Of a stretch of DNA of 64,000 nt, positions 24,630 through 33,214 are shown piece by piece; position 1 is the first letter of the stretch, and each line of letters begins with the position of its first letter. The stretch covers positions 124,001 to 188,000 of the forward strand of contig NZ_JBEXMJ010000009.1 of assembly GCF_040610475.1 (NCBI RefSeq). Reading direction: 5' to 3'. Both the position numbers and the translations under genes were made by a program. Under the pieces are notes generated by a model. The model saw only the letters and a list, made by a program, of their open reading frames with translations, searched no databases and was not told the origin of the DNA. Origin of the DNA: Actinopolymorpha sp. NPDC004070. Its GTDB lineage: Bacteria > Actinomycetota > Actinomycetes > Propionibacteriales > Actinopolymorphaceae.

Positions 24630-26089
24630 CAGAATCGCAGATCGTCCTGCAGATCGTCCTGCAGATCGTCCTGGAGGTCGTCGGCACCAGCTTCCGCGGC
24701 GCCCAGGAGGCGGCGGGTGAGGGCGTCGCGGTCGGACAGCAGTTCGTCCGCGGCGGCGCGCAGATCCTCAGGTGCGGCCTCGTCGGCGCCGCGTTCGGCG
24801 GACAGCAGGGTCGCCCGGCGGACGAGCTCCTTCGCGAATGAGGCGGTGGTCCCGTCGGTGCGGGTCACGAGTTCGGCCAGCGCCTCGGGTGGCAGCTTGA
24901 GCTCAGGGCCGTACAACTGGATCAGCCGGGCTCGCCCGGCGGCGTCCGGAAGCGGAATCTCGACCGCGAGGTCGACCCGGCCTGGACGTTGCGCGAGGGC
25001 TGGTTCGAGCAGGTCGGCCCGGTTGGTTGTGAGCAGGAACGCCACATCCACGTCGTCCTCGATGCCGTCCATCTCGTTCAGCATCTCAAAGAGCAGCGGA
25101 TTCTCCATCCCGGGGGCGAAGTCGCGGGCCTCGGCGACCAGATCGCAGTCCTCCAGGATCACCAGCGCGGGTTGCAACATCCGGGCCAGGGCACACGCCG
25201 AACCGATGAACCCCAGACTGGTGCCGGTAAGCAGCACCACCGTGAAGTCGGGCAGCCGGGACAGGAGGTACCTGAGCGTGTGGGTCTTGCCGGTGCCGGG
25301 CGGACCGTAGAGCAGCACGCCCCGGCGCAGTTGCTGGCCGGCGGCGCGGAGCCGATCTCCGTGCCGAGCCACCCCGAGGACCTGGCGCTCGACCCGCTCC
25401 AACAGTCCGTCCGGCAACACGATCGCGTCCCGGCTCATGCTCGGCCGCCGGTGGAACGAGATCGGTCCGGACCCTTCCTCGAATGCCCTGCCCGGGCTGA
25501 CCGAGACCACCTTGCCGCGGAACACGTTGCGCTCCCGCATCAGTCGCTCGACCCCGGCCAGGAGCCGCTTGGCCGAGTCCCGGGACGGCGCCATCACCTC
25601 GACCCGGACCTGCGGTGGGCCGTGCATCTCCCCACTCCGCAACAACACCGCCGTGCGCTCGTCCCCGTCGACGCCGAGGAAGAAGCCGAATCCCACACAG
25701 GCCAGCTCCTCGTCCACGGAGACCGGCAGATGGACATAGTCCACCGGCCCCACCCCGTAGGCGCCGTGTCGTTCGGCCATCTCCAACAGCTCCGACAGGG
25801 TGTTGCTGGACCGGTGCCCACCACTGACCCCGACCAGCTCCCGACTGCGGCCGCCGGTGGCGAACCATGCCTCCAACCCCACGTGCACGTTGGCGTGGTC
25901 GTACGCCGGATACGTCGCGGTGACCACCGGGATCTCGAGCGGATCCTGGCCCAGATGCTCCCGCAGCCGTCCCACCAGCGACGGCCGACCGGCCGCCTCC
26001 AGTTCCCCGTGCACGATCTCGTCCAGGAACCGCCGAAACAGCCGACCGAACTCGACGACCTCTCCATGCTCGAACCCGTCGTTTCCCAC
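24629..26089 (-). CDS. AAA-family ATPase with uncharacterised N-terminal domain
   Basis: A 486-residue cytoplasmic ATPase. The N-terminal 230 residues are an unfamiliar domain (FGRLFRRFLDEIVHGEL, VRVEVMAPSRDSAKRLLAGVE). The AAA core has Walker A GPPGTGKTHTLRYL near 266, Walker B VILEDCD, sensor 1 LLTTNRADLLEPAL and the arginine region QRPGRVD. GTG at 26089 is chosen for the strong AAGGAGG six bases upstream. The C-terminus ends in a tandem QDDL repeat encoded by 12-bp units. Similar ATPases in actinobacteria act as unfoldase-like or chaperone proteins, but the target is unknown. Confidence 0.8.
   Translation of the reverse strand: MGNDGFEHGEVVEFGRLFRRFLDEIVHGELEAAGRPSLVGRLREHLGQDPLEIPVVTATYPAYDHANVHVGLEAWFATGGRSRELVGVSGGHRSSNTLSELLEMAERHGAYGVGPVDYVHLPVSVDEELACVGFGFFLGVDGDERTAVLLRSGEMHGPPQVRVEVMAPSRDSAKRLLAGVERLMRERNVFRGKVVSVSPGRAFEEGSGPISFHRRPSMSRDAIVLPDGLLERVERQVLGVARHGDRLRAAGQQLRRGVLLYGPPGTGKTHTLRYLLSRLPDFTVVLLTGTSLGFIGSACALARMLQPALVILEDCDLVAEARDFAPGMENPLLFEMLNEMDGIEDDVDVAFLLTTNRADLLEPALAQRPGRVDLAVEIPLPDAAGRARLIQLYGPELKLPPEALAELVTRTDGTTASFAKELVRRATLLSAERGADEAAPEDLRAAADELLSDRDALTRRLLGAAEAGADDLQDDLQDDLQDDLRF
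24638..24685. repeat. 12-bp tandem repeat in the 3' end of the AAA gene
   Basis: Three perfect copies of CAGATCGTCCTG (24638-24673) are followed by one diverged copy. The period is a multiple of three, so the leftward gene keeps its frame and gains an acidic QDDL tail. Such slippage-prone units vary in number between strains. Confidence 0.85.
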
Positions 26090-26242
26090 AACGCACCTCC
26101 TTGCACTTGTCCCTGCGCCCGGCCGTGAGGCTGGACACATCATCCTGCGGCCCCCTGGCCCGAACCTGACGACACGCAGTAGCCCCTGAAACGGCGGACT
26201 TGCCGGTGAGCGGCGGATCGACAGGCTCTCGGCAAGGACGTG

Positions 26243-27274
26243 TCAGGAGTCAGGGCCGTCGAGGCGGTCGAGGTGGTCGACGGGGTCGAGGCCGTCAAGG
26301 CCGTCGAGGTCGGCGACCAGGCCGCGGATCAGCCGGCGTGAACGCTCGACGCAGGCCTGGTCGTTCTCGTCGACGCCGATCTCCAGCGAACCCAGCGCGA
26401 TGATCAGTGTGTGCAGATCCAACCGACGCCGGTACGCCTGGTCTGTCGGCGCACCGTAGCCGGCGAACAGCGGCGGCAGGTCCAAGAGCGGACCACGGAC
26501 TCGGAGCACGGCCAGGTCGTGGACCGGCGGGCCCGGCTTCCAGTCGCCGAAGTCGATGACGCCGCTCACGCGTACGGCCACGGTGTCGCCACCGTCCCTG
26601 CCGTCACCGGTGACGAAGATGTGCTTGGGGCCGAGGTCCCCATGGCACAGCACCCACCGCTCACAGGGAAAGTCGCGGACGTATCCCTCCAGCAGGTCGA
26701 CCATCCGGTCGAACTCAGCCGGCGAGAACCCGCCGGCGAGGATCATGTCCCGCCTCGCGTACCGGTTCGCCAGTTCGCCCGCCATCTCGGTCTGCCAGTC
26801 GCGACCGTCGACACCGACGCTGTTGATACGGGCCATCAGCCCGCCGATCTCGGTGAGCAGGTCGTGGCGCTGTCGCCGCGAGAGGCGACCGAACACGTCA
26901 CCGAGCGGACGGCCGGGCACGGTTCGCTGCACCATGACGGGGAAGTCGGTGCTGTCGATCCGCACGGTGTCGAGCAGCAGGATCTCCGGGACTGGCACGC
27001 CGGCGGCGCGGGCGGTCTCGATGGCCCGGGGCTCGCCGGCCGAGGCAGCAGGGGAGGGGTCGTCGTCGAAGCGCAGGATCCGGATCACCACGTCCTGCTC
27101 GTCGGTACACCAGACCCGGTAGACCTCGTTGGAGTACCCCTCCACGATTCGTTCCACGCGGCCGACGCCGGATCCCGTGGCCCGGCGTACCAGGCCGGCC
27201 AGCACCGACCGCGGCGTACTCACCTGAGCGTGCTGCCACTCCAGGTACGAACCGAGCGGTGACATGCTTGCCAT
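26243..27274 (-). CDS. Aminoglycoside-phosphotransferase-family kinase
   Basis: A 343-residue intact APH-fold kinase. The nucleotide lobe has EGYSNEVYRVW and DVVIRILRF (ATP lysine replaced by R in I-R-I, which is unusual). The catalytic loop is WVLCHGDLGPKHIFV, with HGD carrying the catalytic Asp. The metal motif GVIDFGDWKPGPPVHDL follows. The last 25 residues are a D-L-rich tail (DLDGLDGLDPVDHLDRLDG) built from degenerate 9-bp repeats. The substrate may be a sugar, choline or an antibiotic. It is not closely similar to the broken family member at 7208. Confidence 0.8.
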   Translation of the reverse strand: MASMSPLGSYLEWQHAQVSTPRSVLAGLVRRATGSGVGRVERIVEGYSNEVYRVWCTDEQDVVIRILRFDDDPSPAASAGEPRAIETARAAGVPVPEILLLDTVRIDSTDFPVMVQRTVPGRPLGDVFGRLSRRQRHDLLTEIGGLMARINSVGVDGRDWQTEMAGELANRYARRDMILAGGFSPAEFDRMVDLLEGYVRDFPCERWVLCHGDLGPKHIFVTGDGRDGGDTVAVRVSGVIDFGDWKPGPPVHDLAVLRVRGPLLDLPPLFAGYGAPTDQAYRRRLDLHTLIIALGSLEIGVDENDQACVERSRRLIRGLVADLDGLDGLDPVDHLDRLDGPDS

Positions 27275-27404
27275 TCCAACAGCCCCGAGTCCACGGGTCC
27301 AAGCGTTTTACCGGTAGGTCTTGTTCACCGGGGGAGTCGGTGATCGTGGGGTCAGAGCGGCGGACCCGGAGGGTTCCGCTTCCGGCGTCAGTCGGCGGGT
27401 TCGA

Positions 27405-27765
27405 GCTTGCCGGTCAGCATGAGCGTCCGCGGCGAAACCCGAGGCGTTCCTGACCATGGTCAGCTGGGCGTTGGTGATGCCGTCGAAGTCGTAGCGGCAC
27501 GGTCCGCTGGTGAGGAGGTCCTTGTCGGGAATCTTCGGCCGGTAGGCCTGGAGGTCCTCGTTGAGTTGCTTGCCCTCCGGGGCTGTCGAGGTTCTCACCA
27601 GCGCCGAAAAGCTGCTGGGCACGTCGGGCGAACTCGCCGTACATCGCGTCGGCGAAGATCTGCGCGCGTACGACATAGCGTTCGACGACACTCGACGGGT
27701 TGTTCATGGTGAACACCACCGTCTGGTCGTCGGTCGCCTCGACCGATCCTGGACCGTTGATTGAC
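27405..27765 (-). pseudogene. Remnant of a family-5 (peptide-type) solute-binding protein gene
   Basis: The rightward half of the fragment, in one frame, encodes SVEATDDQTVVFTMNNPSSV, RAQIFADAMYGEFARRA and GENLDSP. The continuation, EGKQLNEDLQAYRPKIPDKD, then TSGPCRYDFDGITNAQLTMV, is in the next frame. This is the central part of an SBP_bac_5 lipoprotein, normally 500-600 residues. One indel near 27580-27590 shifts the frame, and both ends of the gene are missing. It does not derive from the intact family-5 protein at 52445, whose matching region differs. Confidence 0.75.
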
Positions 27766-27819
27766 GCCTGTGACGGGGCTTTGGTTGGGTCGGTAAACCT
27801 TCCCTCACAAGGAGTTCGG

Positions 27820-29727
27820 ATGACTGGAGCAGGTCGTCTGGCCCGTCTTGGTGTTGCTGCCGGCCTGGCTGTCGGTGTCGTGACGGCCGGTCTTGTCGGT
27901 GGTGGTCCGGCCTCGGCGTCGCTCGGCGACTCACTCAGCGACCTACGTAACAACGTCTCGATCACCGACGCAGCCACCCATCAGCGCGGTCAACTCGACA
28001 GCGCCGGAAGCTCCTTCCGCGCCTCGGCGATGGCCGCGGCGGGGTACGGGCCCGGCGCGCATGTCAGCGTGGACGGCATCGACTTCACCATGCCCGACGT
28101 CGCACCGGGGGAGCCTGACAACTTCACCCCGAGCCCGGCCGAGACGACGGTCCGCGTACCCGGCAGCGGCAACGCGATCGCCTTCCTGGGCACCGCCGGT
28201 GGCTTCTCCGGACTCGACCTCACGGTGCACTACGCCGACCGCTCCAGCGAACGGTTGTGGGTCGGGATGCCCGCCTACACCGACACTGCCGCGGACCCAC
28301 TCGACCTGTCGACGATCGCGACCACCGTCGCCGGCCGCAACACGACTGCCGCACCCGATGTCGACCTCGGAACCGACTACGCGGTCTTCACGGTCGGGGT
28401 GAACATCGACCCGTCCAAGAAGGTGCGCAGCCTCACCATGGCCAGCTTCGGTTCGGTCCACCTGTACGACCTGAAGGTCGTCACCGTCGACAAGCCGTTC
28501 GCGGTCGACTCCGTGCTGGGCCGGACTCCGCAGCCGGAGGACGACGGCGTGCCGTGCGATCCCCGCGTCGAGGGCAAGGAGGCCTGCGGGCCCTTCAACT
28601 ACTGGGAGAACGCCGATCCCTCGGCGCACCTGCGCTACTTCCCGGCCTCCGGGGTCGTGCCCGAAGGAGCGACCGCCTTCTACAACGAGATCACCGTGCA
28701 GTCGTCGGTTCCGTCGACGTACTTCATGACCAACGGCTACAGCGGCGGCTACTACGGCATCCAGCAACTCGACGACGGCAGCAAGATCGCGATCTTCTCG
28801 ATCTTCGGTCCCAGCAAGGGCACGGTGCCCGACGACAAGCTGACCTCGAAGGTGCTGTACCGCATCGGCTACGGCGACTTCGTGATCCATGGCGAGTACG
28901 CGGGCGGCCCGAGCATCCGGATCCCGTTCGACTGGAAGGTCGGCACGACGTACGCGACCATGGTCACCAACCAGCCGGACACGACGCAGGGCAACCATGC
29001 GCAGATCGTCACTGCGTGGCTGAACACCGAACCGATCGGCCACCGTCCGAACTGGCTGAAGCTGATGACGGTCAGGACCGAACGCCCGTCCGCGACGCTG
29101 CTTCAGCTGACCGGCTTGTACTCCTTCCTCGAGGACTTCGTCCGGGACGGGTCGTTCACCCAAGGACGGGCCCGTCAGGCCGCGTACGGCAACTCCGCGA
29201 TCTACCACGCTCGTGGTGGATGGCGGCCGCTGAACCGAATCGGCTTCACCGGTCAGCTCTCCGGCAAGTACACGATCCAGAACGACGCCTACCCGACGCC
29301 AGGGAAGACCTGCGCGATCACCGAGAAGATCACCGGCGGCGACATTCCCTTCGCTGACGTTCGCAGCGGGTACGGCACGATCTGGGACACCACCAGGTGC
29401 GACGGCCCACGGAAGGTGCCGTCATACTCCCTTGCCCCGTTGGGGATCGGGGCGCCGATCCAGCAGGCCACGACGTTCCTCGACGTCGAAGCCTCCACCA
29501 TCGGCGAGCAGCTTGCGGTGTCCACCGAGTTGCTGGCCGACGACGAGCCGGTGCAGGTGAGCGTCGACGGCACAACGGTGTCGGGTGCCGATCTGGCCGC
29601 CTCATCCACCGGCACACTCGACGTCAAGATCGCCTTGCCCGGCCCGCTGGCGCCTGGTGACCATGTCGTGGCGGTGAGCGGCCGGAGCAGCAACCTGACC
29701 GGCAGCACCACTGTGTCGGTCAAGTGA
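27820..29727 (+). CDS. Secreted DUF3472-family protein
   Basis: A 635-residue exported protein with AAGGAG before its ATG and a signal peptide (RLARLGVAAGLAVGVVTAGLV, then ASA). The N-terminal 230 residues form a beta sandwich (FTPSPAETTVRVPGSGNAIA), and residues about 250-400 are the DUF3472 domain (FYNEITVQSSVPSTYFMTNG, YYGIQQLDDGSKIAIFSIFG). A short C-terminal Ig-like region ends in TTVSVK. DUF3472 proteins are commonly secreted and associated with polysaccharide degradation; no catalytic residues are known to me. Confidence 0.75.
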   Translation: MTGAGRLARLGVAAGLAVGVVTAGLVGGGPASASLGDSLSDLRNNVSITDAATHQRGQLDSAGSSFRASAMAAAGYGPGAHVSVDGIDFTMPDVAPGEPDNFTPSPAETTVRVPGSGNAIAFLGTAGGFSGLDLTVHYADRSSERLWVGMPAYTDTAADPLDLSTIATTVAGRNTTAAPDVDLGTDYAVFTVGVNIDPSKKVRSLTMASFGSVHLYDLKVVTVDKPFAVDSVLGRTPQPEDDGVPCDPRVEGKEACGPFNYWENADPSAHLRYFPASGVVPEGATAFYNEITVQSSVPSTYFMTNGYSGGYYGIQQLDDGSKIAIFSIFGPSKGTVPDDKLTSKVLYRIGYGDFVIHGEYAGGPSIRIPFDWKVGTTYATMVTNQPDTTQGNHAQIVTAWLNTEPIGHRPNWLKLMTVRTERPSATLLQLTGLYSFLEDFVRDGSFTQGRARQAAYGNSAIYHARGGWRPLNRIGFTGQLSGKYTIQNDAYPTPGKTCAITEKITGGDIPFADVRSGYGTIWDTTRCDGPRKVPSYSLAPLGIGAPIQQATTFLDVEASTIGEQLAVSTELLADDEPVQVSVDGTTVSGADLAASSTGTLDVKIALPGPLAPGDHVVAVSGRSSNLTGSTTVSVK

Positions 29728-29770
29728 CCGGCTCCAGCCGGGGGATAGGTCGGTTGGAAGGGGATCTTCG

Positions 29771-30325
29771 GTGACCACAGCGCTGATCGTCGGCGACGTC
29801 CAGAAAGGCATCACGGGGACCTACCCGTTCGCCCAGCAGGTCGTGCCGCGGCTCGTCGACCTGCTGCCCCGTGCCCGCGCGGTAGGCGTCCTCGTGGCGT
29901 TCGTGCATTTTGCCTTCCGGCCCAGTGGGACCGACCTGCCTCCGGACAACGAGCTGTACCGGTCGTTCTTCGATGCCGGAGACGCCTTTCACGAAGGATC
30001 ACCGGGAAGCGAGATCGACCTGCCGGTCACAGCTGCCGACGTCGTCGTACGCAAGCGCCGGGCCAGCGCGTTCGCCGGAACGGACCTCGACCTGGTGCTC
30101 CGTGCTCGCCGCGTCGACACGGTGGCGGTCGCCGGGGTCGCGACCAGCGCGATGGTCGCCGCGACGTGTTACGACGCGGCCGACCGCGATTACCACGTGA
30201 CCGTGCTGCGCGACGGCTGTGCCGACGCAGATCCGGCCGTGCACGACTTCTTCATGGACAAGATCTTTCCCGGCCGGGGGTTCGAGGTCACATCCTGCGC
30301 GGCCTGGCCGGGCGGGCGTGCGTGA
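29771..30325 (+). CDS. Isochorismatase-family cysteine hydrolase
   Basis: A 184-residue alpha/beta hydrolase of the nicotinamidase-like group. The catalytic triad is visible: Asp in LIVGDVQKG, Lys in VVVRKRRASAF and Cys in AATCYDAADRDY, with the cis-peptide motif GVATSAMV just before. The GTG start lies 43 bp after the DUF3472 stop. Substrates in the family include nicotinamide, isochorismate, oxamate and N-carbamoyl compounds; none can be singled out here. Confidence 0.85.
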   Translation: MTTALIVGDVQKGITGTYPFAQQVVPRLVDLLPRARAVGVLVAFVHFAFRPSGTDLPPDNELYRSFFDAGDAFHEGSPGSEIDLPVTAADVVVRKRRASAFAGTDLDLVLRARRVDTVAVAGVATSAMVAATCYDAADRDYHVTVLRDGCADADPAVHDFFMDKIFPGRGFEVTSCAAWPGGRA

Positions 30326-30354
30326 GCGGGCAGCCGGCCCGGCTCGGCGCCACG

Positions 30355-30420
30355 TCAGGCGCCGGCAGCGGCGCCGGCCAGCAGGGCAAGGGCGAGAAGT
30401 GCCACCAGGAGAAGAGTCAC
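30355..30420 (-). CDS. Possible 21-residue membrane peptide
   Basis: A GTG-initiated frame encodes MTLLLVALLALALLAGAAAGA and then a stop. The composition is a perfect membrane helix, but no strong ribosome site precedes it and GC-rich DNA often yields such alanine and leucine runs by chance. It is recorded as a low-confidence small ORF. Confidence 0.2.
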   Translation of the reverse strand: MTLLLVALLALALLAGAAAGA

Positions 30421-30525
30421 GTGCTGCAACGTCTCACACGGACGGGGTCCGGCAGGTGAACTGCGACCGTACTCTCCGGGTCGGCACGCTCGGTAGTCGA
30501 CGGGTCTCAGGGGCTGCCCTCGTCG

Positions 30526-31554
30526 TCAGGCGGAGTCTCTGAGGATCAGCCGCCACGGCACCTCGTGGGTACCTGTTCGCATACCGGGATCGTCGATGCG
30601 CGCGATCAGTCGTTCCAGTGTCGGCCGGAACTCTTCGACCGCGCTGCCAACTGTGGTCAGCGACGGCCGGAGGTCGGCGCCCTCGGGGATGTTGCCGGCT
30701 CCGATCACCTTGAGTTCGTGCGGGATGGAGATGCCCAGCTGCATGGCCGCCCACATGGTGGCGATCGCGGCGCGGTCGGAGTTGGCCATGATGGCGTCGG
30801 GTCTTCTGCGTGGCGACCGATCGAGCAGCTCGGTCGCCAGGTGCCGGGAGTCGAGAAACCCGGTGAACGCGTTCTCGCGATCCTGGACGACGGCGATGGA
30901 GTCGGGCCGGTAGCCGTGCTCGAGAAAGGTGTCGACGAACGCGTCGCGACGAGGGTGGTCGCCGGTGTCCGGCGCGTCGATGAAGGCCGGACGTTTGACG
31001 CCGAGGCCGATCAGGTGCTCGGCGGCTGCCCGGACGGCGGTCGCCTCGCGCTGGACCATGACGTCGAAACCTCGCGGACGGTACGAATGGTGGACCGCGA
31101 GCAGCGGCACCCGCCGTCCGATCCGGTACAGCCGCCCCGCACCGAACGAGGGTGAACCGACCACCACCGCGGCGTCGGCCAGGCCCTCCAGCAGCTGGGT
31201 CTCGATCAGGTCGGCGGCGTTCTCGGTGTGGCCGTACCGCTGGATGACGACGCCGAGTCCGTGATCGGCCGCGACCTCCTCGATCTGCGTGATCAGTCCC
31301 AGCGCCCAGGGGTTGAAGGGCGTGTACGCCGCCACCGCGACGAGCCCTGTGCGGCTGCGGGCCAGCACCCGGCCGGACCGGGCCGGGGTGTAGTCGAGAT
31401 CTCGCATCGCTCGCAGAACCCGGGCGGCGATCTCGGGGGTTGCCGGGTGCTTCCGGTTCGCGCGCCCGCTGGCGACGTAGGAAACCGTCGCCGCCGACAC
31501 GCCCGCGGCTCGCGCGACGTCGGCCTGCGTTGCTCGGCGCCGGTTCAACTTCAC
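30526..31554 (-). CDS. LacI-family transcriptional regulator
   Basis: A 342-residue repressor. The DNA-binding headpiece is ATQADVARAAGVSAATVSYVASGRA with the hinge ARVLRAMRDLDYTPARSGRVLA. The periplasmic-binding-like sensor follows (LVAVAAYTPFNPWALGLI, RPDAIMANSDRAAIATMWAA). The GTG start lies 118 bp from the divergent sulfatase gene. The intergenic region holds the near-perfect palindrome GGTTAGGCGCATAACC, a plausible LacI-type operator. The regulator should respond to a sugar released by the sulfatase or brought in by the ABC importer. Confidence 0.9.
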   Translation of the reverse strand: MKLNRRRATQADVARAAGVSAATVSYVASGRANRKHPATPEIAARVLRAMRDLDYTPARSGRVLARSRTGLVAVAAYTPFNPWALGLITQIEEVAADHGLGVVIQRYGHTENAADLIETQLLEGLADAAVVVGSPSFGAGRLYRIGRRVPLLAVHHSYRPRGFDVMVQREATAVRAAAEHLIGLGVKRPAFIDAPDTGDHPRRDAFVDTFLEHGYRPDSIAVVQDRENAFTGFLDSRHLATELLDRSPRRRPDAIMANSDRAAIATMWAAMQLGISIPHELKVIGAGNIPEGADLRPSLTTVGSAVEEFRPTLERLIARIDDPGMRTGTHEVPWRLILRDSA

Positions 31555-31600
31555 CTCTCAGGAGTTACCACACAGGTACGACGACATGGGTGACAGGGCA

Positions 31601-31641
31601 TTGACAGCATGCCAGAGTAATGGTTGGTTAGGCGCATAACC
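31601..31641 (+). promoter_or_regulatory. Promoter element and LacI-type operator of the sulfatase operon
   Basis: TTGACA (31601-31606) is a consensus -35 sequence. The 16-bp imperfect palindrome GGTTAGGCGCATAACC (31626-31641, seven of eight symmetric pairs) overlaps where the -10 should be. Binding there would block initiation. The -10 itself is poor (TGGTTA at 18 bp), so its exact position is uncertain. Confidence 0.55.
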
Positions 31642-31672
31642 GATACTTCATTTCCGGTCGGAGAGGTAGGGA

Positions 31673-33214
31673 ATGGGCTTGCCGCCGTACGCCGCGAACA
31701 GTCGCCAGTCCGGCAGTCGTACCCGCCGTCAGGACAGACCCAACATCATGGTGATCTGTGTCGACCAGATGCGTGGCGACGCGATGTCCTGCGCGGGTCA
31801 CCCAGTGGTGAAGACGCCGCACCTGGACGAGATCGCCGGTCAGGGCACCCGCTTCGCGCGGGCCTACTCGGCCACTCCGACGTGCGTGCCCGCCCGGGTC
31901 GCGTTGTTCACCGGGCAGTCCCAGGAGCGGCACGGCCGGACCGGCTACCGGGACGGCATCCCGTTCACCGAGGCGCATCCGGTGACCATGCAGGGCATGC
32001 TGCGCGAGCATGGCTACCAGACCCAGGCGATCGGCAAGATGCACGTCTTCCCCGAGCGGTCCCGGTGCGGCTTCGACGACGTACGGCTGCATGACGGTTT
32101 CCTGCACTTCGGGCGCCGCTACGGCGGTCGCCATCTGGAAGCCAACGACGACTACCTGACCTGGTTGCGCCGGCAGCCCGGGATGGATGCCCACGCCGAC
32201 TACTTCGACGACGGCGTCGGCTGCAACTCCATGGTGGCGCTGCCGTGCAACCGCGACGAATACCTGCACCCGACCAACTGGGTGGTGCACGAGACCCTGG
32301 ACTGGCTGCAGCGCCGCGACCCGACGGTGCCCTTCCTGAGCTACGTGTCGTTCCATCGACCGCACGCGCCGTTCAACCCACCGCAGTGGGCCTGGGACCA
32401 GTACTACGGCCGGCAGCGGACAGAGCCGCCGCGTGGTGACTGGATCGACGACTTCTCCGAGTTTCGCCGGGACAACTACCACCAGACGGTGATGGGCCGG
32501 CTGGATCCGGAGTCACACCACCGGACGACCACCGGCTACTACGGGCTGATCAGTCACATCGACGTCCAGATCAACCGGCTGCTCGAAGGGCTCGCCGACC
32601 ACGAACTACTGGAGGACACCGCGATCGTCTTCGTGTCCGACCACGGCGACATGATGGGTGACCACGACATGTACCGGAAGTCGGTCGGCTTCGAGGGCAG
32701 CGCGCATGTTCCGATGATCGTCCGCCCCGCGCCGAGGTTCGCACCGGACGCGCCCCGAGGTGCCGTGGTCGACGACGTCACCGAGTTGCGGGACATCATG
32801 CCGACCGTGCTCGAGATGGCCGGCGTGCCGATCCCGGAGACGGTCGACGGTGCCAGCCTGGTGCCGTACGTCCAGGGGACCCGGCCGCAGAGTTGGCGCA
32901 GCGAGATCCACGGCGAACACACCCACTTCGCCCAGTCCCTGCAGTGGGTCACCGACGGCCGCCGCAAGTATCTCTGGGCGTCGGCCGAGGGCAGGGAACA
33001 GTTCTTCGACCTCGAGGAGGACCCGCAGGAACTCCACAACCTGGTCGGGGACCCCGGCAGGCAGACGGAGATCGACGACTGGCGGCGACGGCTGATCGGC
33101 TACCTGACCGACCGCGAGGAAGGCTACGTGGCCGACCGCGGGCTGGTCACCGGCAGACCGGCGCAGACCGAACGCTCCGACATCACCGCGCTGCTGGGCA
33201 AGGGAGCCGGATGA
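31673..33214 (+). CDS. Type I sulfatase (formylglycine-dependent)
   Basis: A 513-residue cytoplasmic-type sulfatase. The signature TCVPARVALFTG contains C-x-P-x-R, whose Cys is converted to formylglycine by a separate generating enzyme. Metal ligands appear in IMVICVDQMRGDAM near residue 27 and FVSDHGDMMGDHDMY near 320. No signal peptide is present, so it acts inside the cell, consistent with a sulfated sugar imported by the downstream ABC system. It overlaps the first permease gene by ATGA. Phosphonate hydrolases are related, but the core fits sulfatases well. Confidence 0.88.
   Translation: MGLPPYAANSRQSGSRTRRQDRPNIMVICVDQMRGDAMSCAGHPVVKTPHLDEIAGQGTRFARAYSATPTCVPARVALFTGQSQERHGRTGYRDGIPFTEAHPVTMQGMLREHGYQTQAIGKMHVFPERSRCGFDDVRLHDGFLHFGRRYGGRHLEANDDYLTWLRRQPGMDAHADYFDDGVGCNSMVALPCNRDEYLHPTNWVVHETLDWLQRRDPTVPFLSYVSFHRPHAPFNPPQWAWDQYYGRQRTEPPRGDWIDDFSEFRRDNYHQTVMGRLDPESHHRTTTGYYGLISHIDVQINRLLEGLADHELLEDTAIVFVSDHGDMMGDHDMYRKSVGFEGSAHVPMIVRPAPRFAPDAPRGAVVDDVTELRDIMPTVLEMAGVPIPETVDGASLVPYVQGTRPQSWRSEIHGEHTHFAQSLQWVTDGRRKYLWASAEGREQFFDLEEDPQELHNLVGDPGRQTEIDDWRRRLIGYLTDREEGYVADRGLVTGRPAQTERSDITALLGKGAG

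Noticed and set aside
24638..24685. CRISPR-like repeat
   Set aside because: The units are 12 bp, contiguous and in frame within a gene, with no spacers.
24989..26128. A 379-codon plus-strand open frame
   Set aside because: It is antisense to the AAA ATPase gene and rich in H, P and Q as expected of a shadow.
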